64,000 bases of DNA, taken from the NCBI RefSeq assembly GCF_000971055.1, contig NZ_LARW01000092.1, positions 27,689-91,688 on the forward strand. Reading direction: 5' to 3'. Shown in pieces: positions 8,770-18,299 of this stretch. The notes under the pieces are model-generated. The model was given only the letters and a program-made list of their open reading frames with translations, was not told the origin of the DNA and did not search any database. The position numbers were made by a program, and so were the translations under genes. Source of the DNA: Sphingomonas sp. SRS2 (GTDB lineage Bacteria; Pseudomonadota; Alphaproteobacteria; Sphingomonadales; Sphingomonadaceae). Positions within the stretch are counted from its first letter, which is position 1; each line of letters starts with the position of its first letter.

Positions 8770-9594
8770 ATGACCGATCCGCAAACCCTCGCCCGTATCG
8801 CCGACGCGCTCGATCGCATCGCGCCGCCGCCCGCGCCGCATGCCGATCCCTCGGCGCATGCCGCCTATGTGTGGCGCGATGGCGGGCTGGCCGAGGCGCG
8901 GGCGTTCGCGCCGCTGCCGCTTGACCTGCTCACCGGGATCGACGCGCAGAAGGCCGCGCTGGTCGACAATGCCCGGCGGCTCGCCAATGGCGCTGCGGCG
9001 CATGACGTGCTGCTGTGGGGCGCGCGCGGATCGGGCAAGTCGGCGCTGGTCAAGGCGACCGTCGGTGCGCTGCGCGACGAGGGGCGTGACGTCGCGCTGA
9101 TCGAGGTGGCCGGCGAGAAGATCGAGATATTGCCGCGCCTGTTCGCGCTGATCGCCGATCTGCCGCGCGCCTTCATCCTGTTCCTCGACGATCTCGGCTT
9201 CGACGATCATGCCGGCGGGCAGGGGCCGCGCCTGTTGCGCTCGATGCTCGAAGGCGGTGCGGAAGCGCGGCCTTCCAATGCGCGGCTCCACGTCACCGCC
9301 AATCGCCGTCACATCGTCTCGCGCGACTTGCGCGAGCAGGATAGCCCCATCAATCCGCGCGACGTGGTCGACGACAAGCTCGCGCTCGCCGACCGCTTCG
9401 GCCTGTCGCTCGGCTTTCACGTCTGCGATCAGGACGCCTATGTCGCGATGGTCGCGGGCTATGCGGCGAAGTTCGGGCTCGACTTCGAGCCGCTCGACGC
9501 GATCGCATGGGCCACGCAGCGCGGCAGCCGCTCGGGGCGCGTGGCCTGGCAATATGTGGTCGAACTCGCGGGGCGGGCAGGAAAGCGAGTGTAA
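8770..9594 (+). CDS. DUF815-family AAA-type ATPase
   Basis: The protein has 274 residues and a clear P-loop, GARGSGKS (residues 84-91), with Walker B FILFLDDLGF near 136-145. LTGIDAQKAALVDN before the P-loop and the ANRRHIVSRDL segment after Walker B are typical of the DUF815 family, which is widespread in proteobacteria and still poorly defined. A role as an ATP-driven remodelling factor is inferred from the fold only. It is a single gene on the plus strand, and the next gene converges on it with 32 bases between. Confidence 0.85.
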   Translation: MTDPQTLARIADALDRIAPPPAPHADPSAHAAYVWRDGGLAEARAFAPLPLDLLTGIDAQKAALVDNARRLANGAAAHDVLLWGARGSGKSALVKATVGALRDEGRDVALIEVAGEKIEILPRLFALIADLPRAFILFLDDLGFDDHAGGQGPRLLRSMLEGGAEARPSNARLHVTANRRHIVSRDLREQDSPINPRDVVDDKLALADRFGLSLGFHVCDQDAYVAMVAGYAAKFGLDFEPLDAIAWATQRGSRSGRVAWQYVVELAGRAGKRV

Positions 9595-9626
9595 GACTAA
9601 CCGACCACTCTGTTCGGGGGCGGGCA

Positions 9627-11075
9627 TTATACCGCCGCCGGCAACCTTACCCGCACCAGCAGTCCGCCCAGATCCTCGCTTTCCTCCAGCGTGATCCTGC
9701 CGCCGTAAATGCCGATCACGTCGCGAACGATCGCGAGGCCGAGGCCGGTGCCGGGCTTGCCGGTGTCGAGCCGCGCGCCACGCTCGAACAGCTTCTCGCG
9801 CGCGGCGGCGGGGATGCCGGGGCCGTCATCCTCGATCATGATCTCGATGAAGTCGATCTTCTTCGCCGCGCCTGCGCCCGCCGCGTCGCGCGCCACGGTC
9901 ACGAAGACGCGGCCCTGGCCATATTTGGCGGCGTTTTCGATCAGGTTGCCGAGTATCTCGTCGAGGTCCTGCCGCTCGACATGGACGACGGCTTTCTGGT
10001 CGCCGGCCAGATCGACGGTGACGTGGCGGTGCATCCGGGCCATCGCGCGCTCGACGGCCTTGAGCGACGGCCACACTTCCGACCGGGCCTGCGCATTGGC
10101 GCGGCGGCCGACCGCACGGGCGCGGGCGAGGTGATGGTCGACCTGGCGGCGCATGTCGCCGGTGGTGCGCGCGACGGTCTCGGCCAGTTCCGGGCTGTTC
10201 GCCACCGCTTCGTTCATCAGCACGGTGAGGGGGGTCTTGAGCGCATGGGCGAGGTTGCCGGCATGACGGCGCGCTTCCTCGGCCTGCCGTTCATTGTGCG
10301 CAAGCAGTTCGTTGAGCTCCTCGACCAGCGGGCGGACCTCGTCGGGCAATTTGGCGTCGATCCGCGAGCTGATACCCGAGCTGACCGCCGCCACCCCGCG
10401 GCGCAGGCTGCGCAGCGGCCATAGTCCATAGGTCGCCTGCAGCGCGGCGAGGATGATCAGGCCGAGGCCGAGGATTGCGAAGGATCGTACCAGCGTCCGC
10501 CGCAGCACTGCGATCTGATCGTTGAGGTTGGCGCGGCTCGCGGCGACCTGGAAACGCCATTCGGTGGTCGATCCAGGCAAGCGGACTTCTCGATCGAGCA
10601 CGCGCAGCGGCTCGCCGTCAAATTCGCTGCTGTCGGCGACATGCAGCTTCTGGCCCTGATGCTCCTCCCCCTGCCGGAGCGCGCGATCCCAAAGCGAGCG
10701 CGAACGGAACGGTTCGTGCCCGGTGGCGGCCACCTGCCAATAGAGCCCCGAATAGGGTTCGAGGAAGCGCTGGTCGCCGAGCGGGCGGTTGAAGCGGACC
10801 TCGCCATCGGGGCCGATTTCGGCGGATCCGATCATCGCATTGAGCACATATTCGAGCTGGGCGTCGAAATTGCGGGTGATCGCCTCGCTCAACACCCTGT
10901 CGAGCGCGAAGCCGCCGCCGACGAGCAGGACGATGATCCACAGCGCCGCGATCGAGATCATCCGGCGGGTCAGCGAACCCGTCGAAGCCCCGTCGCTGTG
11001 CCGCCCCGGAAACCAGCCCCGGACGGTAGCGAGATACTGCTTAAGCGGGATCATCCAGCGAATAGCCAAGACCAC
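9627..11075 (-). CDS. Membrane sensor histidine kinase, PhoQ/EnvZ-like
   Basis: The kinase has 482 residues. A transmembrane helix at about 40-60 and a second near 190-210 bracket a periplasmic sensing region, followed by HAMP and the kinase core. The phospho-acceptor is His277 in LAHALKTPLT, the N box is NLIENAAKYGQG, and the G boxes are DDGPGIP and GTGLGLAIVRD. It is transcribed after the OmpR-type regulator and overlaps it by 35 bases from the first ATG. A start at MIPLKQ (11054) would cut the overlap to 14. The signal is unknown; the PepSY-like protein upstream may take part in sensing, which is inference from position. Confidence 0.9.
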   Translation of the reverse strand: MVLAIRWMIPLKQYLATVRGWFPGRHSDGASTGSLTRRMISIAALWIIVLLVGGGFALDRVLSEAITRNFDAQLEYVLNAMIGSAEIGPDGEVRFNRPLGDQRFLEPYSGLYWQVAATGHEPFRSRSLWDRALRQGEEHQGQKLHVADSSEFDGEPLRVLDREVRLPGSTTEWRFQVAASRANLNDQIAVLRRTLVRSFAILGLGLIILAALQATYGLWPLRSLRRGVAAVSSGISSRIDAKLPDEVRPLVEELNELLAHNERQAEEARRHAGNLAHALKTPLTVLMNEAVANSPELAETVARTTGDMRRQVDHHLARARAVGRRANAQARSEVWPSLKAVERAMARMHRHVTVDLAGDQKAVVHVERQDLDEILGNLIENAAKYGQGRVFVTVARDAAGAGAAKKIDFIEIMIEDDGPGIPAAAREKLFERGARLDTGKPGTGLGLAIVRDVIGIYGGRITLEESEDLGGLLVRVRLPAAV

Positions 11076-11703
11076 GGATGGTGGTGATGACGTCCTGGCC
11101 GAGTTTCTTTCGGATCCGCGTCACGAACACTTCGATCGTGTTCGAATCGCGGTCGAAGTCCTGATCGTAGATATGTTCGATCAACTCGGTGCGGCTGACC
11201 ACCTTGCCCTTGTGATGGAGCAGATAGCTGAGCAGCTTATATTCCTGCGCGGTGAGCTTCACCGGCTCGCCGGCCAGCGTCACCTTGCCGCTGCGCGTGT
11301 CGAGGCGGACGTCGCCGGCGGTCAGTTCGGACGAGGCGTTGCCCGAGGCGCGGCGGATCAGCGCGCGGAGCCGCGCGATCAGCTCCTCGGTCTGGAACGG
11401 CTTGGCGAGATAATCGTCGGCGCCGGCGTCTAGTCCGGCGACCTTGTCGGACCAGCTGTCGCGTGCGGTAAGCACCAGCACCGGTGTGTCGCGCCCCTCG
11501 CGCCGCCAGCGGTCGAGCACGGTCAGGCCATCGACTTCGGGCAGGCCGAGATCGAGGATGATCGCATCATAGCTTTCAGTCGAGCCGAGGAAATGGCCGT
11601 CCTCGCCGTCGGTAGCGAGGTCGATGGCATAGCCCGCGCCTTCGAGCGTGGCGCGGAGTTGCCGCCCGAGACTGGGTTCATCCTCGACGATCAGGACGCG
11701 CAT
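11041..11703 (-). CDS. OmpR/PhoP-family response regulator
   Basis: The protein has 220 residues: a receiver domain (acidic pair EDE at 7-9, phospho-acceptor Asp51 in IILDLGLPEVDG, Lys in YLAKPF) and a winged-helix Trans_reg_C domain from about 125. That domain holds LTAQEYKLLSYLLHH and the recognition region VEVFVTRIRKKLG-like stretch near the end. It forms a two-component pair with the kinase that follows on the same strand. The PepSY-like gene ends 34 bases upstream of its start, so the three genes probably form one operon. Confidence 0.93.
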   Translation of the reverse strand: MRVLIVEDEPSLGRQLRATLEGAGYAIDLATDGEDGHFLGSTESYDAIILDLGLPEVDGLTVLDRWRREGRDTPVLVLTARDSWSDKVAGLDAGADDYLAKPFQTEELIARLRALIRRASGNASSELTAGDVRLDTRSGKVTLAGEPVKLTAQEYKLLSYLLHHKGKVVSRTELIEHIYDQDFDRDSNTIEVFVTRIRKKLGQDVITTIRGLGYSLDDPA

Positions 11704-11737
11704 GGTCTTCCCCTTTTCTGGCCGCGTTTCAGGCGGC

Positions 11738-12046
11738 TTATTGTCCGACCCGGCCGATTTCGCGTCCGGTGCGGCCGTCCATGTCCATCCATATCACCGA
11801 TCCGCCCCGCTGAAACTTGAAACGGTAGCGTCCGGTTCCCGGATCGAACTCCGAACCGATCATGCGGCCGTCGACGCGACCCTGCGCCCGCGAGCGCATT
11901 TCCTGGTAGGGGAGGAATTCGCCGGAGCGCACGCCATTCCTCAGCGCATCCTGTTCGGGTACGCGATTCCGCTCCGCCAAAGCGGGCGCGGAAGCAACAA
12001 GGATCGTCGCCAAAGACAGGGCGGCAAGAGCGTTACGCATTGACAT
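11738..12046 (-). CDS. Small periplasmic PepSY-like protein
   Basis: The signal peptide starts at MSMRNALAALSLATILV and ends near ALA-ER; I therefore choose 12046 (or ATG 12040) rather than the longer open frame to 12124. The mature part has about 80 residues. GSEFDPGTGRYRFKFQRGG and VIWMDMDGRTGREIG match the beta-strand pattern of PepSY-superfamily proteins, which bind or inhibit partners in the periplasm. Genes like this often lead a PhoPQ-type two-component operon in sphingomonads, as here. The function as a sensor accessory is inferred. Confidence 0.72.
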   Translation of the reverse strand: MSMRNALAALSLATILVASAPALAERNRVPEQDALRNGVRSGEFLPYQEMRSRAQGRVDGRMIGSEFDPGTGRYRFKFQRGGSVIWMDMDGRTGREIGRVGQ

Positions 12047-12149
12047 GGGGTATTGGCATAGGGTCTGGGGCTTGAATAGGGCATGAATGTTCGTGCTTTG
12101 GCGGAATCTCCGCCCCTGTTGCACCGCGAAGACACTTTAGAACCCCCTT

Positions 12150-13925
12150 ATGTCAGCTCCGATCCTCGCCTTCCAGAATCTCGGCATCAACCAGGGCACT
12201 GGTTGGCTGTTCCGCGGGCTCGACCTTTATGTCGCCCCGCGCGATCGGCTCGCGCTGATCGGCCGCAACGGCGCGGGCAAAACGACCCTGCTCAAATTGC
12301 TCGCGGGTACGATCGAGGGTGACGAGGGGCTGCGCACGATTGTGCCGGGCACCCGAGTCGTCCTGCTCGAACAGGAACCATCGATGGCGGGCCATGCGAC
12401 CCTGCGCGATTTCGCGCTGGCCGGGACGGATGCGCCCGCCGCACATGCGGTCGACGCGATCGCCGACCAGATCGGCATCGATTTGTCACGTGACGCGGCC
12501 AGCGCCAGCGGAGGCGAGCGCCGCCGCGCCGCCATCGCCCGCACGCTGGCGATGGAGCCCGATGTCCTGCTGCTCGACGAGCCGACCAACCATCTCGATC
12601 TCGCCGCGATCGAATGGCTGGAAAGCTGGCTCGCCCGTTTCAATGGCGCGTTCATCGCGATCAGCCACGATCGTACTTTCCTCACCCGGCTGACCCGTCA
12701 GACCTTGTGGCTCGACCGCGGCGGCATCCGCCGGCACGAGGTCGGCTTCGGCGGTTTCGATGCGTGGACCGAGCGGGTTTATGAGGAGGAGGCGCGCAAC
12801 GCCGAACGGCTCGATGCCAAGCTCAAGATCGAGGAGCATTGGAAACTGCGCGGCGTCACTGCGCGGCGGCGGCGCAATCAGGGCCGCCTGACCAAGCTTT
12901 ACGAGATGCGTGAGCAGCGCAAAGCGATGCTCGGCCCGCCCGGCACCGCAAAGATCGCTATCGCCGCCGACGATGTGAAGACCAAGGTCGTGATCGACGC
13001 CGAGCATGTCACGAAGACCTTTGGCGACCGCACGATCATCCGCGACTTCACCTTCCGCGTGACGCGTGGCGACCGGATCGGTGTGGTCGGCGCGAACGGC
13101 GCGGGTAAATCGACCCTGCTCAAGCTTCTGACCGGTGAGATCGCGCCCGACGAAGGCCGGGTGAAACTATCGAAGACTTTGGACGGCATCGTCATCGATC
13201 AGCAGCGCAAGCTGATGGCCCCCGAAAAGACCGTGCGCGACGTGCTGGCCGATGGCGGCGACTGGATCGATGTTCAGGGCATCAGGAAGCATGTCCACGG
13301 CTATCTCAAGGAATTCCTGTTCGAGCCGGCAATCGCCGAGGCGAAGGTCGGCACGCTGTCGGGCGGCGAACGCTCGCGCGTGCTGCTGGCGCGCGAATTT
13401 GCCCGCCCGTCGAACCTGCTCGTCCTCGATGAGCCCACCAACGATCTCGACCTGGAGACGCTCGACCTGCTCCAGGAAGTGATCGCCGATTATGAGGGCA
13501 CCGTCCTGATCGTCAGCCACGATCGCGACTTCCTCGATCGCACCGTCACGGTGACGCTCGGTCTCGATGGATCGGGCAAGGTCGACATCGTCGCCGGCGG
13601 CTATGAGGATTGGGAGAAGCAGCGGACCACCCGCAGCGAGCCGAAAAAGGCTGCGGCAAAGGCTGAGCCCGCCGCGCCCGCCAAGGCGAAGACCAAGCTC
13701 AGCTACAAAGACCAGCGCGATCTCGACCTGCTGCCGCAGGAGATCGAAAAGCTCGAAGCCGCAATCGCGCGCGACGAGGCGGCGATGGCCGATCCCGATC
13801 TCTATGCGAAGAACCCCGCTAAGTTCGATCAGCTGATGAAGGCGATCGACGCGGCTCGCGCGAAGAAGGAAGAAGCGGAGCTACGCTGGCTGGAACTCGC
13901 CGAGATGGCCGAGGGGCTCTCTTAA
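12150..13925 (+). CDS. ABC-F family ATPase (Uup-like)
   Basis: The protein has 591 residues and two ABC domains with no membrane segments, which is the ABC-F layout (translation factors or DNA-associated Uup). Domain one has Walker A GRNGAGKTT, signature SGGERRR and DEPTNHLD; domain two has GANGAGKST, LSGGERSR and DEPTNDLD. The linker between them is charged and helical (KIEEHWKLRG, RRRRNQGRL). A Lys/Ala-rich stretch and coiled coil of about 75 residues closes the protein, as in Uup. Distinguishing a ribosome role from a DNA role is not possible from sequence alone. Confidence 0.88.
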   Translation: MSAPILAFQNLGINQGTGWLFRGLDLYVAPRDRLALIGRNGAGKTTLLKLLAGTIEGDEGLRTIVPGTRVVLLEQEPSMAGHATLRDFALAGTDAPAAHAVDAIADQIGIDLSRDAASASGGERRRAAIARTLAMEPDVLLLDEPTNHLDLAAIEWLESWLARFNGAFIAISHDRTFLTRLTRQTLWLDRGGIRRHEVGFGGFDAWTERVYEEEARNAERLDAKLKIEEHWKLRGVTARRRRNQGRLTKLYEMREQRKAMLGPPGTAKIAIAADDVKTKVVIDAEHVTKTFGDRTIIRDFTFRVTRGDRIGVVGANGAGKSTLLKLLTGEIAPDEGRVKLSKTLDGIVIDQQRKLMAPEKTVRDVLADGGDWIDVQGIRKHVHGYLKEFLFEPAIAEAKVGTLSGGERSRVLLAREFARPSNLLVLDEPTNDLDLETLDLLQEVIADYEGTVLIVSHDRDFLDRTVTVTLGLDGSGKVDIVAGGYEDWEKQRTTRSEPKKAAAKAEPAAPAKAKTKLSYKDQRDLDLLPQEIEKLEAAIARDEAAMADPDLYAKNPAKFDQLMKAIDAARAKKEEAELRWLELAEMAEGLS

Positions 13926-13949
13926 ATCCTCCCCCGGCACGGGGAGGAT
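13926..13949. terminator. Bidirectional hairpin between convergent genes
   Basis: ATCCTCCCC and its perfect complement flank a 6-nt loop, filling exactly the 24 bases between the ABC-F stop and the chorismate mutase stop. The minus side continues TTTAAG and the plus side CTATCC, so it can serve both transcripts. Confidence 0.7.
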
Positions 13950-14234
13950 CTATCCCCCCGCCTTCGCCTTGCGGTGATGATGAATCACCTCGTCGATGAT
14001 GAAGCGCAGGAATTTCTCCGAGAAATCAGGATCGAGATTCGCGCTCTTCGCGAGTGACCGCAGTCGTTCGATCTGCACTTGCTCACGACCGGGATCGGCA
14101 GGGGGAAGGCCGGTGGTCGCCTTATATTCGCCGACCGCCTTCGTGACCTTGAAGCGCTCGGCGAGCATGAAGATCAGCGCGGCATCGATATTGTCGATGC
14201 TCTCCCGGTAGCGACCCAGGATATCGTCTGTCAT
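13950..14234 (-). CDS. Chorismate mutase, AroQ type
   Basis: The enzyme converts chorismate to prephenate for Phe and Tyr synthesis. I place the start at MTDDILGRYR, giving 94 residues, the length of a stand-alone AroQ domain; an AAGGGAG ribosome site lies just upstream. RYRESIDNIDAALIFMLAERF carries the helix 1 pattern, with VTKAVGEYK supplying the active-site Lys, and LRFIIDEVIHHHRK closes the three-helix fold. The much longer open frame upstream is not coding. The gene is divergent from the polyprenyl synthase. Confidence 0.88.
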   Translation of the reverse strand: MTDDILGRYRESIDNIDAALIFMLAERFKVTKAVGEYKATTGLPPADPGREQVQIERLRSLAKSANLDPDFSEKFLRFIIDEVIHHHRKAKAGG

Positions 14235-14381
14235 GCCGCTCCCTTCAACTTTGTCCCGACCGCCTATCGTGGATCGACTCCGGCTTTGGCAAGCGCGGAG
14301 TTTGCGCCACCGACTGGTGACGGCTACTGTCAGCTCGTTACGGTCTTGCCTTTCGCGCGCTCGCGGCTCATGGGCACGCCC

Positions 14382-15395
14382 ATGACAGCTACCGTGACTC
14401 CCATCCGGCGCGCCGCCGGTCCTTCGCTCGATCCGATCATGGCGCTCGTCGCGTCCGACATGAACTCGGTCAACAGCGTGATTCTGGCGCGGATGCAGTC
14501 GGATGTCCCGCTGATCCCCGAGCTGGCGGGCCATCTGATCGCGGGCGGCGGGAAGCGGATGCGGCCGATGCTCACCCTCGCCTGCGCCAAGTTGCTCGAC
14601 TATCATGGCGAGCGTCATCACAAGCTCGCCGCCACGGTCGAGTTCATCCACACCGCGACCCTGCTCCACGACGATGTCGTCGACCAGTCGGGCCTGCGCC
14701 GGGGCCGCCGCACCGCCAATGTCATCTGGGGCAACGCCGCAAGCGTGCTGGTCGGCGATTTCCTGTTCAGCCGCTCGTTCGAGCTAATGGTCGAGGACGG
14801 CTCGCTGCGCGTGCTGCGCATCCTGTCCAACGCGTCGGCGGTGATCGCCGAGGGCGAGGTGAACCAGCTTACCGCGCAGCGCCGGATCGAGACCAGCGAA
14901 GAGCGCTATCTGGAGATCATCACCGCCAAGACCGCGGTGCTGTTCGCCGCGGCGTGCAAGATCGCGGCGGTGGTCGCCGAGCGGGATCCGGCGGTCGAGG
15001 ACGCGCTCGATCAATATGGCCGCTATCTCGGCATCGCCTTCCAGCTCGTCGACGACGTGATCGACTATGTCTCTGACGGCGCGACGATGGGCAAGGACGC
15101 GGGCGACGACTTCCGCGACGGCAAAGTCACGCTGCCGGTGATCCTGGCCTATGCCCGCGCCGAGGGGGACGACCGCCAGTTCCTCCGCGAGGCGATCGAG
15201 GGCCTGCGCAACGAGGACGATGACCTTGCCCGCGCGACCGCTATCCTCCGGGAAACCGGTGCGCTGGCCGACACCGCCGCCCGCGCCCGCCACTATTCGC
15301 AACGCGCGATCGACGCGCTGGCCAGCTTTCCCAATGGCCCCGCGAAGTCGGCACTGGTCGAAGCCGCCCAATTCGCGGTGTCGCGGGCGTATTAG
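14382..15395 (+). CDS. Polyprenyl diphosphate synthase (octaprenyl/decaprenyl type)
   Basis: The enzyme builds the long isoprenoid tail of ubiquinone from farnesyl or geranylgeranyl diphosphate and isopentenyl diphosphate. GGGKRMRPML, the first Asp-rich motif LLHDDVVD and the second LVDDVIDY are all present, with the Lys of GKDAGDD between the second motif and the end. From ATG 14382 it has 337 residues, the usual length; ATG 14370 would add four. The open frame runs further upstream but the conserved region does not. It is a single gene divergent from chorismate mutase. Confidence 0.92.
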   Translation: MTATVTPIRRAAGPSLDPIMALVASDMNSVNSVILARMQSDVPLIPELAGHLIAGGGKRMRPMLTLACAKLLDYHGERHHKLAATVEFIHTATLLHDDVVDQSGLRRGRRTANVIWGNAASVLVGDFLFSRSFELMVEDGSLRVLRILSNASAVIAEGEVNQLTAQRRIETSEERYLEIITAKTAVLFAAACKIAAVVAERDPAVEDALDQYGRYLGIAFQLVDDVIDYVSDGATMGKDAGDDFRDGKVTLPVILAYARAEGDDRQFLREAIEGLRNEDDDLARATAILRETGALADTAARARHYSQRAIDALASFPNGPAKSALVEAAQFAVSRAY

Positions 15396-15397
15396 GC

Positions 15398-15474
15398 CGT
15401 CATCCCAGCGAAGGCTGATCTCGCTGCCTGCCCGCAGGCGCAGAAAAATGAGATCCCGGCTTTCGCTGGATTGA
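15398..15474. repeat. REP-like inverted repeat, copy 3
   Basis: CGTCATCCCAGCGAAGGCTG begins two bases after the polyprenyl synthase stop and is mirrored by CGGCTTTCGCTGGATTGATG. The right arm is degenerate. The hairpin could also serve as a terminator for the gene before it. Confidence 0.5.
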
Positions 15475-15496
15475 TGTTGCTATAAACCGATTCCCC

Positions 15497-17938
15497 ATGC
15501 TTCCGATCGACGCCGTCCTGCCCGATCTGATCGCCGCGTTGCGCGAAGGGCCGAACGCCGTGCTCGTCGCGCCGCCGGGCGCGGGCAAGACCACCGCCGT
15601 CGCGCCTGCCTTGCTCGGGCAGCCCTGGTGCGAAGGCCAGATTCTGCTGCTCTCCCCGCGCCGCCTCGCCGCGCGCGCCGCCGCCGAGCGGATGGCAGGA
15701 CAAGCGGGGGAGGCTGTCGGGCGAACGATCGGCTACGCCACCCGGCTCGATACGAAACAGTCGGCCGACACCCGTATCCTCGTCGTGACCGAGGGCATCT
15801 TCGTCAACCGCATCCAGACCGACCCCGATCTGCCCGGCGTCTCGGCGGTGCTGTTCGACGAAGTCCATGAGCGCAGCCTCGACAGCGATTTCGGCCTCGC
15901 CCTCGCGCTCGATGCGCAGGCGGCGTTGCGCCCCGATCTCCGCCTCGTCGCGATGTCGGCGACGCTCGACGGCGGGCGCTTTTCCGCGCTGATGGGCGCC
16001 GCGCCGCTGATTGAAAGCGAAGGCCGCAGCCATCCGATCGAGCTGCGCCATACGCCACGCTCGGCCGAAAAGCGGATCGAGGACGACATGGCCGCGACGA
16101 TCCGCCGCGCGCTGGCGGAGGAGGGCGGCAGCCTGCTCGCCTTCCTGCCCGGCGTCGCCGAGATCGAGCGCACCGCCGAACGGCTCGATCGACTGCCACC
16201 CGACGTCGTCCTTCACCGCCTCCACGGCTCGCTCGATCCGGCAGAGCAGCGCGCCGCAATCGCGCCGCCGCCTCCGGGCACGCGCAAGCTCGTCCTTGCC
16301 ACCTCGATCGCCGAGACCAGCATCACCATCGACGGGCTGCGCATCGTCGTCGATTCGGGGCTCGCCCGCCGTCCGCGTTATGATCGCGCGGCGGGGATGA
16401 CCCAGCTTGTCACCGAACGCGGCAGCCAGGCGTCGGTCACGCAGCGCGCGGGCCGTGCGGGGCGGCAGCAGCCCGGCGTGGTCTATCGGCTGTGGGAAGC
16501 GGCGGCGACGGCGGGCCTGCCGAAATATGATCCGCCCGAGATTTTGGAGACTGACCTTTCGGCGCTGACGCTTGACTGTGCCTTATGGGGTGTCGCCGAT
16601 CCGGGGGCGCTGCGCTGGCTCGATCCGCCGCCGCCCGCCGCGATCGGCGAGGCGCGCGAGCGGCTGGGCCGGCTCGATGCGATCGACGGTGACGGCCGGC
16701 CGACCGCGCACGGCAAGGCGATCGCCGCTTTGCCTTTGCCGCCGCGCCTTGGCCATATGATGATCCGCGCTGCCGAGGGCGGCTTCGCCGAGACCGCCGC
16801 CGAGGTCGCTGTGCTGCTGTCCGAACGCGGACTGGGCGGGCAGGATGCCGATCTCGAACTGCGGCTGCGCCGCTGGCGCGGGGAGCGCGGCAAGCGGGCC
16901 GAGGGGGCGCGGCAACTCGCCGGCCGCTGGGTGCGGCTGGTCGGTCGGCGTGGCCGCGACGATGCCATGATCGCGGCCTGCGTCGCGCTCGCCTATCCCG
17001 ACCGGATCGCCAAGCGGCGCGGTTCCTCGGGCGAGGACTGGATATCCAGCGGCGGCCGCGGCTTCCGGCTCGATCCTACCTCGCCGCTCGCGCGCAACGA
17101 ATGGCTGGCGGTGGCGGAGATTCAGGGGGCGGCCTCTGGCGCGCGGATATTGTCGGCCGCGCCGATCGAAGGCTCCGAGGTCGAACGGTTGTTCGCCGAC
17201 CATCTCGAAATTCGCCGCACCGCGCGCTTCGACCCGGCGACCGGCGCGGTCGAGGCCCGGCGCGAGCGGCGACTGGGGGCGATCGTGCTTGCTGCGGGGC
17301 GTGACGAAAGCGCCTCGCCCGCAATGATCAGCGCCGCGCTGATCGATGCGGTGCGAACGCGCGGGCTCGACCTGCTCGACTGGCCCGACAGCGTCGCGGC
17401 GCTACGCGCCCGCGCCGCCTTCGCGGTGGAGCAGGGCGGCGAGTTGCCGGACCTGTCGGATACGACGCTGGTCCTGACCCTCGACGACTGGTTCGCCCCG
17501 CTGGTCGAGGGCAAGCGGAGGCTGTCGGACATTGCGCCGGGCGATCTCTCCAACGCCCTCCACGACTTGCTCGGCTGGGATGGGCGGCAGGCGCTCGAAC
17601 GGCTCGCCCCGACCCATCTCCAGTCGCCCGCGGGCAGCAGCCACCCGATCGATTACGCCGCCGAGGGCGGTCCTGCGGTCGAGGTGCGTCCTCAGGCGCT
17701 ATTCGGCCTGTCGGCACATCCGATGGTCGGCGGCGGCCGTGTACCGCTCACCTTGCTCCTCACATCGCCCGCCGGGCGGCCGATCCAGACGACCAAGGAT
17801 CTGCCCGGCTTCTGGAAGGGAAGCTGGGCGGCGGTGGCCAAGGAAATGCGCGGCCGCTATCCGCGTCACCCCTGGCCCGACGATCCCGCCGCCGCCGATC
17901 CGACTCTTCGGACCAAGAAGGCCGCGCTGCGTTCTTGA
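15497..17938 (+). CDS. hrpB: ATP-dependent helicase HrpB
   Basis: This is a DExH-box helicase of the HrpB family, 813 residues long, which fits the family. Walker A is APPGAGKTT near 34-42, the DEVH box lies in AVLFDEVHERSLDSD, and the SAT motif is MSATLDGG. The helicase C part has AETSITIDGLRIVVDSG and QRAGRAGR. The C-terminal HrpB domain includes LDDWFAPLVEGK and PLTLLLTSPAGRPIQTTKDL. The RNA substrate of HrpB is not well defined. The gene stands alone before the NDUFS4-like gene. Confidence 0.95.
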   Translation: MLPIDAVLPDLIAALREGPNAVLVAPPGAGKTTAVAPALLGQPWCEGQILLLSPRRLAARAAAERMAGQAGEAVGRTIGYATRLDTKQSADTRILVVTEGIFVNRIQTDPDLPGVSAVLFDEVHERSLDSDFGLALALDAQAALRPDLRLVAMSATLDGGRFSALMGAAPLIESEGRSHPIELRHTPRSAEKRIEDDMAATIRRALAEEGGSLLAFLPGVAEIERTAERLDRLPPDVVLHRLHGSLDPAEQRAAIAPPPPGTRKLVLATSIAETSITIDGLRIVVDSGLARRPRYDRAAGMTQLVTERGSQASVTQRAGRAGRQQPGVVYRLWEAAATAGLPKYDPPEILETDLSALTLDCALWGVADPGALRWLDPPPPAAIGEARERLGRLDAIDGDGRPTAHGKAIAALPLPPRLGHMMIRAAEGGFAETAAEVAVLLSERGLGGQDADLELRLRRWRGERGKRAEGARQLAGRWVRLVGRRGRDDAMIAACVALAYPDRIAKRRGSSGEDWISSGGRGFRLDPTSPLARNEWLAVAEIQGAASGARILSAAPIEGSEVERLFADHLEIRRTARFDPATGAVEARRERRLGAIVLAAGRDESASPAMISAALIDAVRTRGLDLLDWPDSVAALRARAAFAVEQGGELPDLSDTTLVLTLDDWFAPLVEGKRRLSDIAPGDLSNALHDLLGWDGRQALERLAPTHLQSPAGSSHPIDYAAEGGPAVEVRPQALFGLSAHPMVGGGRVPLTLLLTSPAGRPIQTTKDLPGFWKGSWAAVAKEMRGRYPRHPWPDDPAAADPTLRTKKAALRS

Positions 17939-17996
17939 CGGAATGGGGCCCGTTGCGGCAATGCGGCTGCAGATCAACGCCTTCGGGACAGACATC

Positions 17997-18296
17997 ATGG
18001 CGCATGCGCGTATCTATCAGCTGACCAAGAATGCGATGCAGTCGGGCCGCGCCCGTACTGACAGCTGGATGCTCGAATATGAGCCGGCCGAGGCGAAGCG
18101 CGCCGATCCGCTCACCGGCTGGGCGGGCTCGGGCGATACACGCGGGCAGGTGAAGCTTGGTTTCCCGACTCTCGACGCCGCGAAGGCCTATGCGGAACGC
18201 GAAGGGCTGACGGCCCATGTCGTCGCGGGCGCGGCGCGGACGCTCAAGCTGCAGGCCTATGCCGACAATTTTCAGGTCGGACCGATCAACCTGTAA
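17997..18296 (+). CDS. NDUFS4-like complex I accessory subunit (ETC complex I subunit family)
   Basis: The start MAHARIYQLTKNAMQSG is the family start and gives 99 residues. WMLEYEP, DPLTGWAGSGDT and KLQAYADNF are the conserved blocks of the NDUFS4/18-kDa subunit (PF04800). This accessory subunit of respiratory NADH dehydrogenase is shared by mitochondria and alphaproteobacteria, which supports the placement of the organism. It usually lies away from the nuo operon, as here. The frame is open further upstream but overlaps hrpB and is not coding. Confidence 0.9.
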   Translation: MAHARIYQLTKNAMQSGRARTDSWMLEYEPAEAKRADPLTGWAGSGDTRGQVKLGFPTLDAAKAYAEREGLTAHVVAGAARTLKLQAYADNFQVGPINL

Positions 18297-18299
18297 AAG

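Noticed and set aside
14235..14669. N-terminal extension of the chorismate mutase frame
   Set aside because: The conserved domain starts at 14234 with a good ribosome site, and the upstream part overlaps the polyprenyl synthase gene on the other strand.
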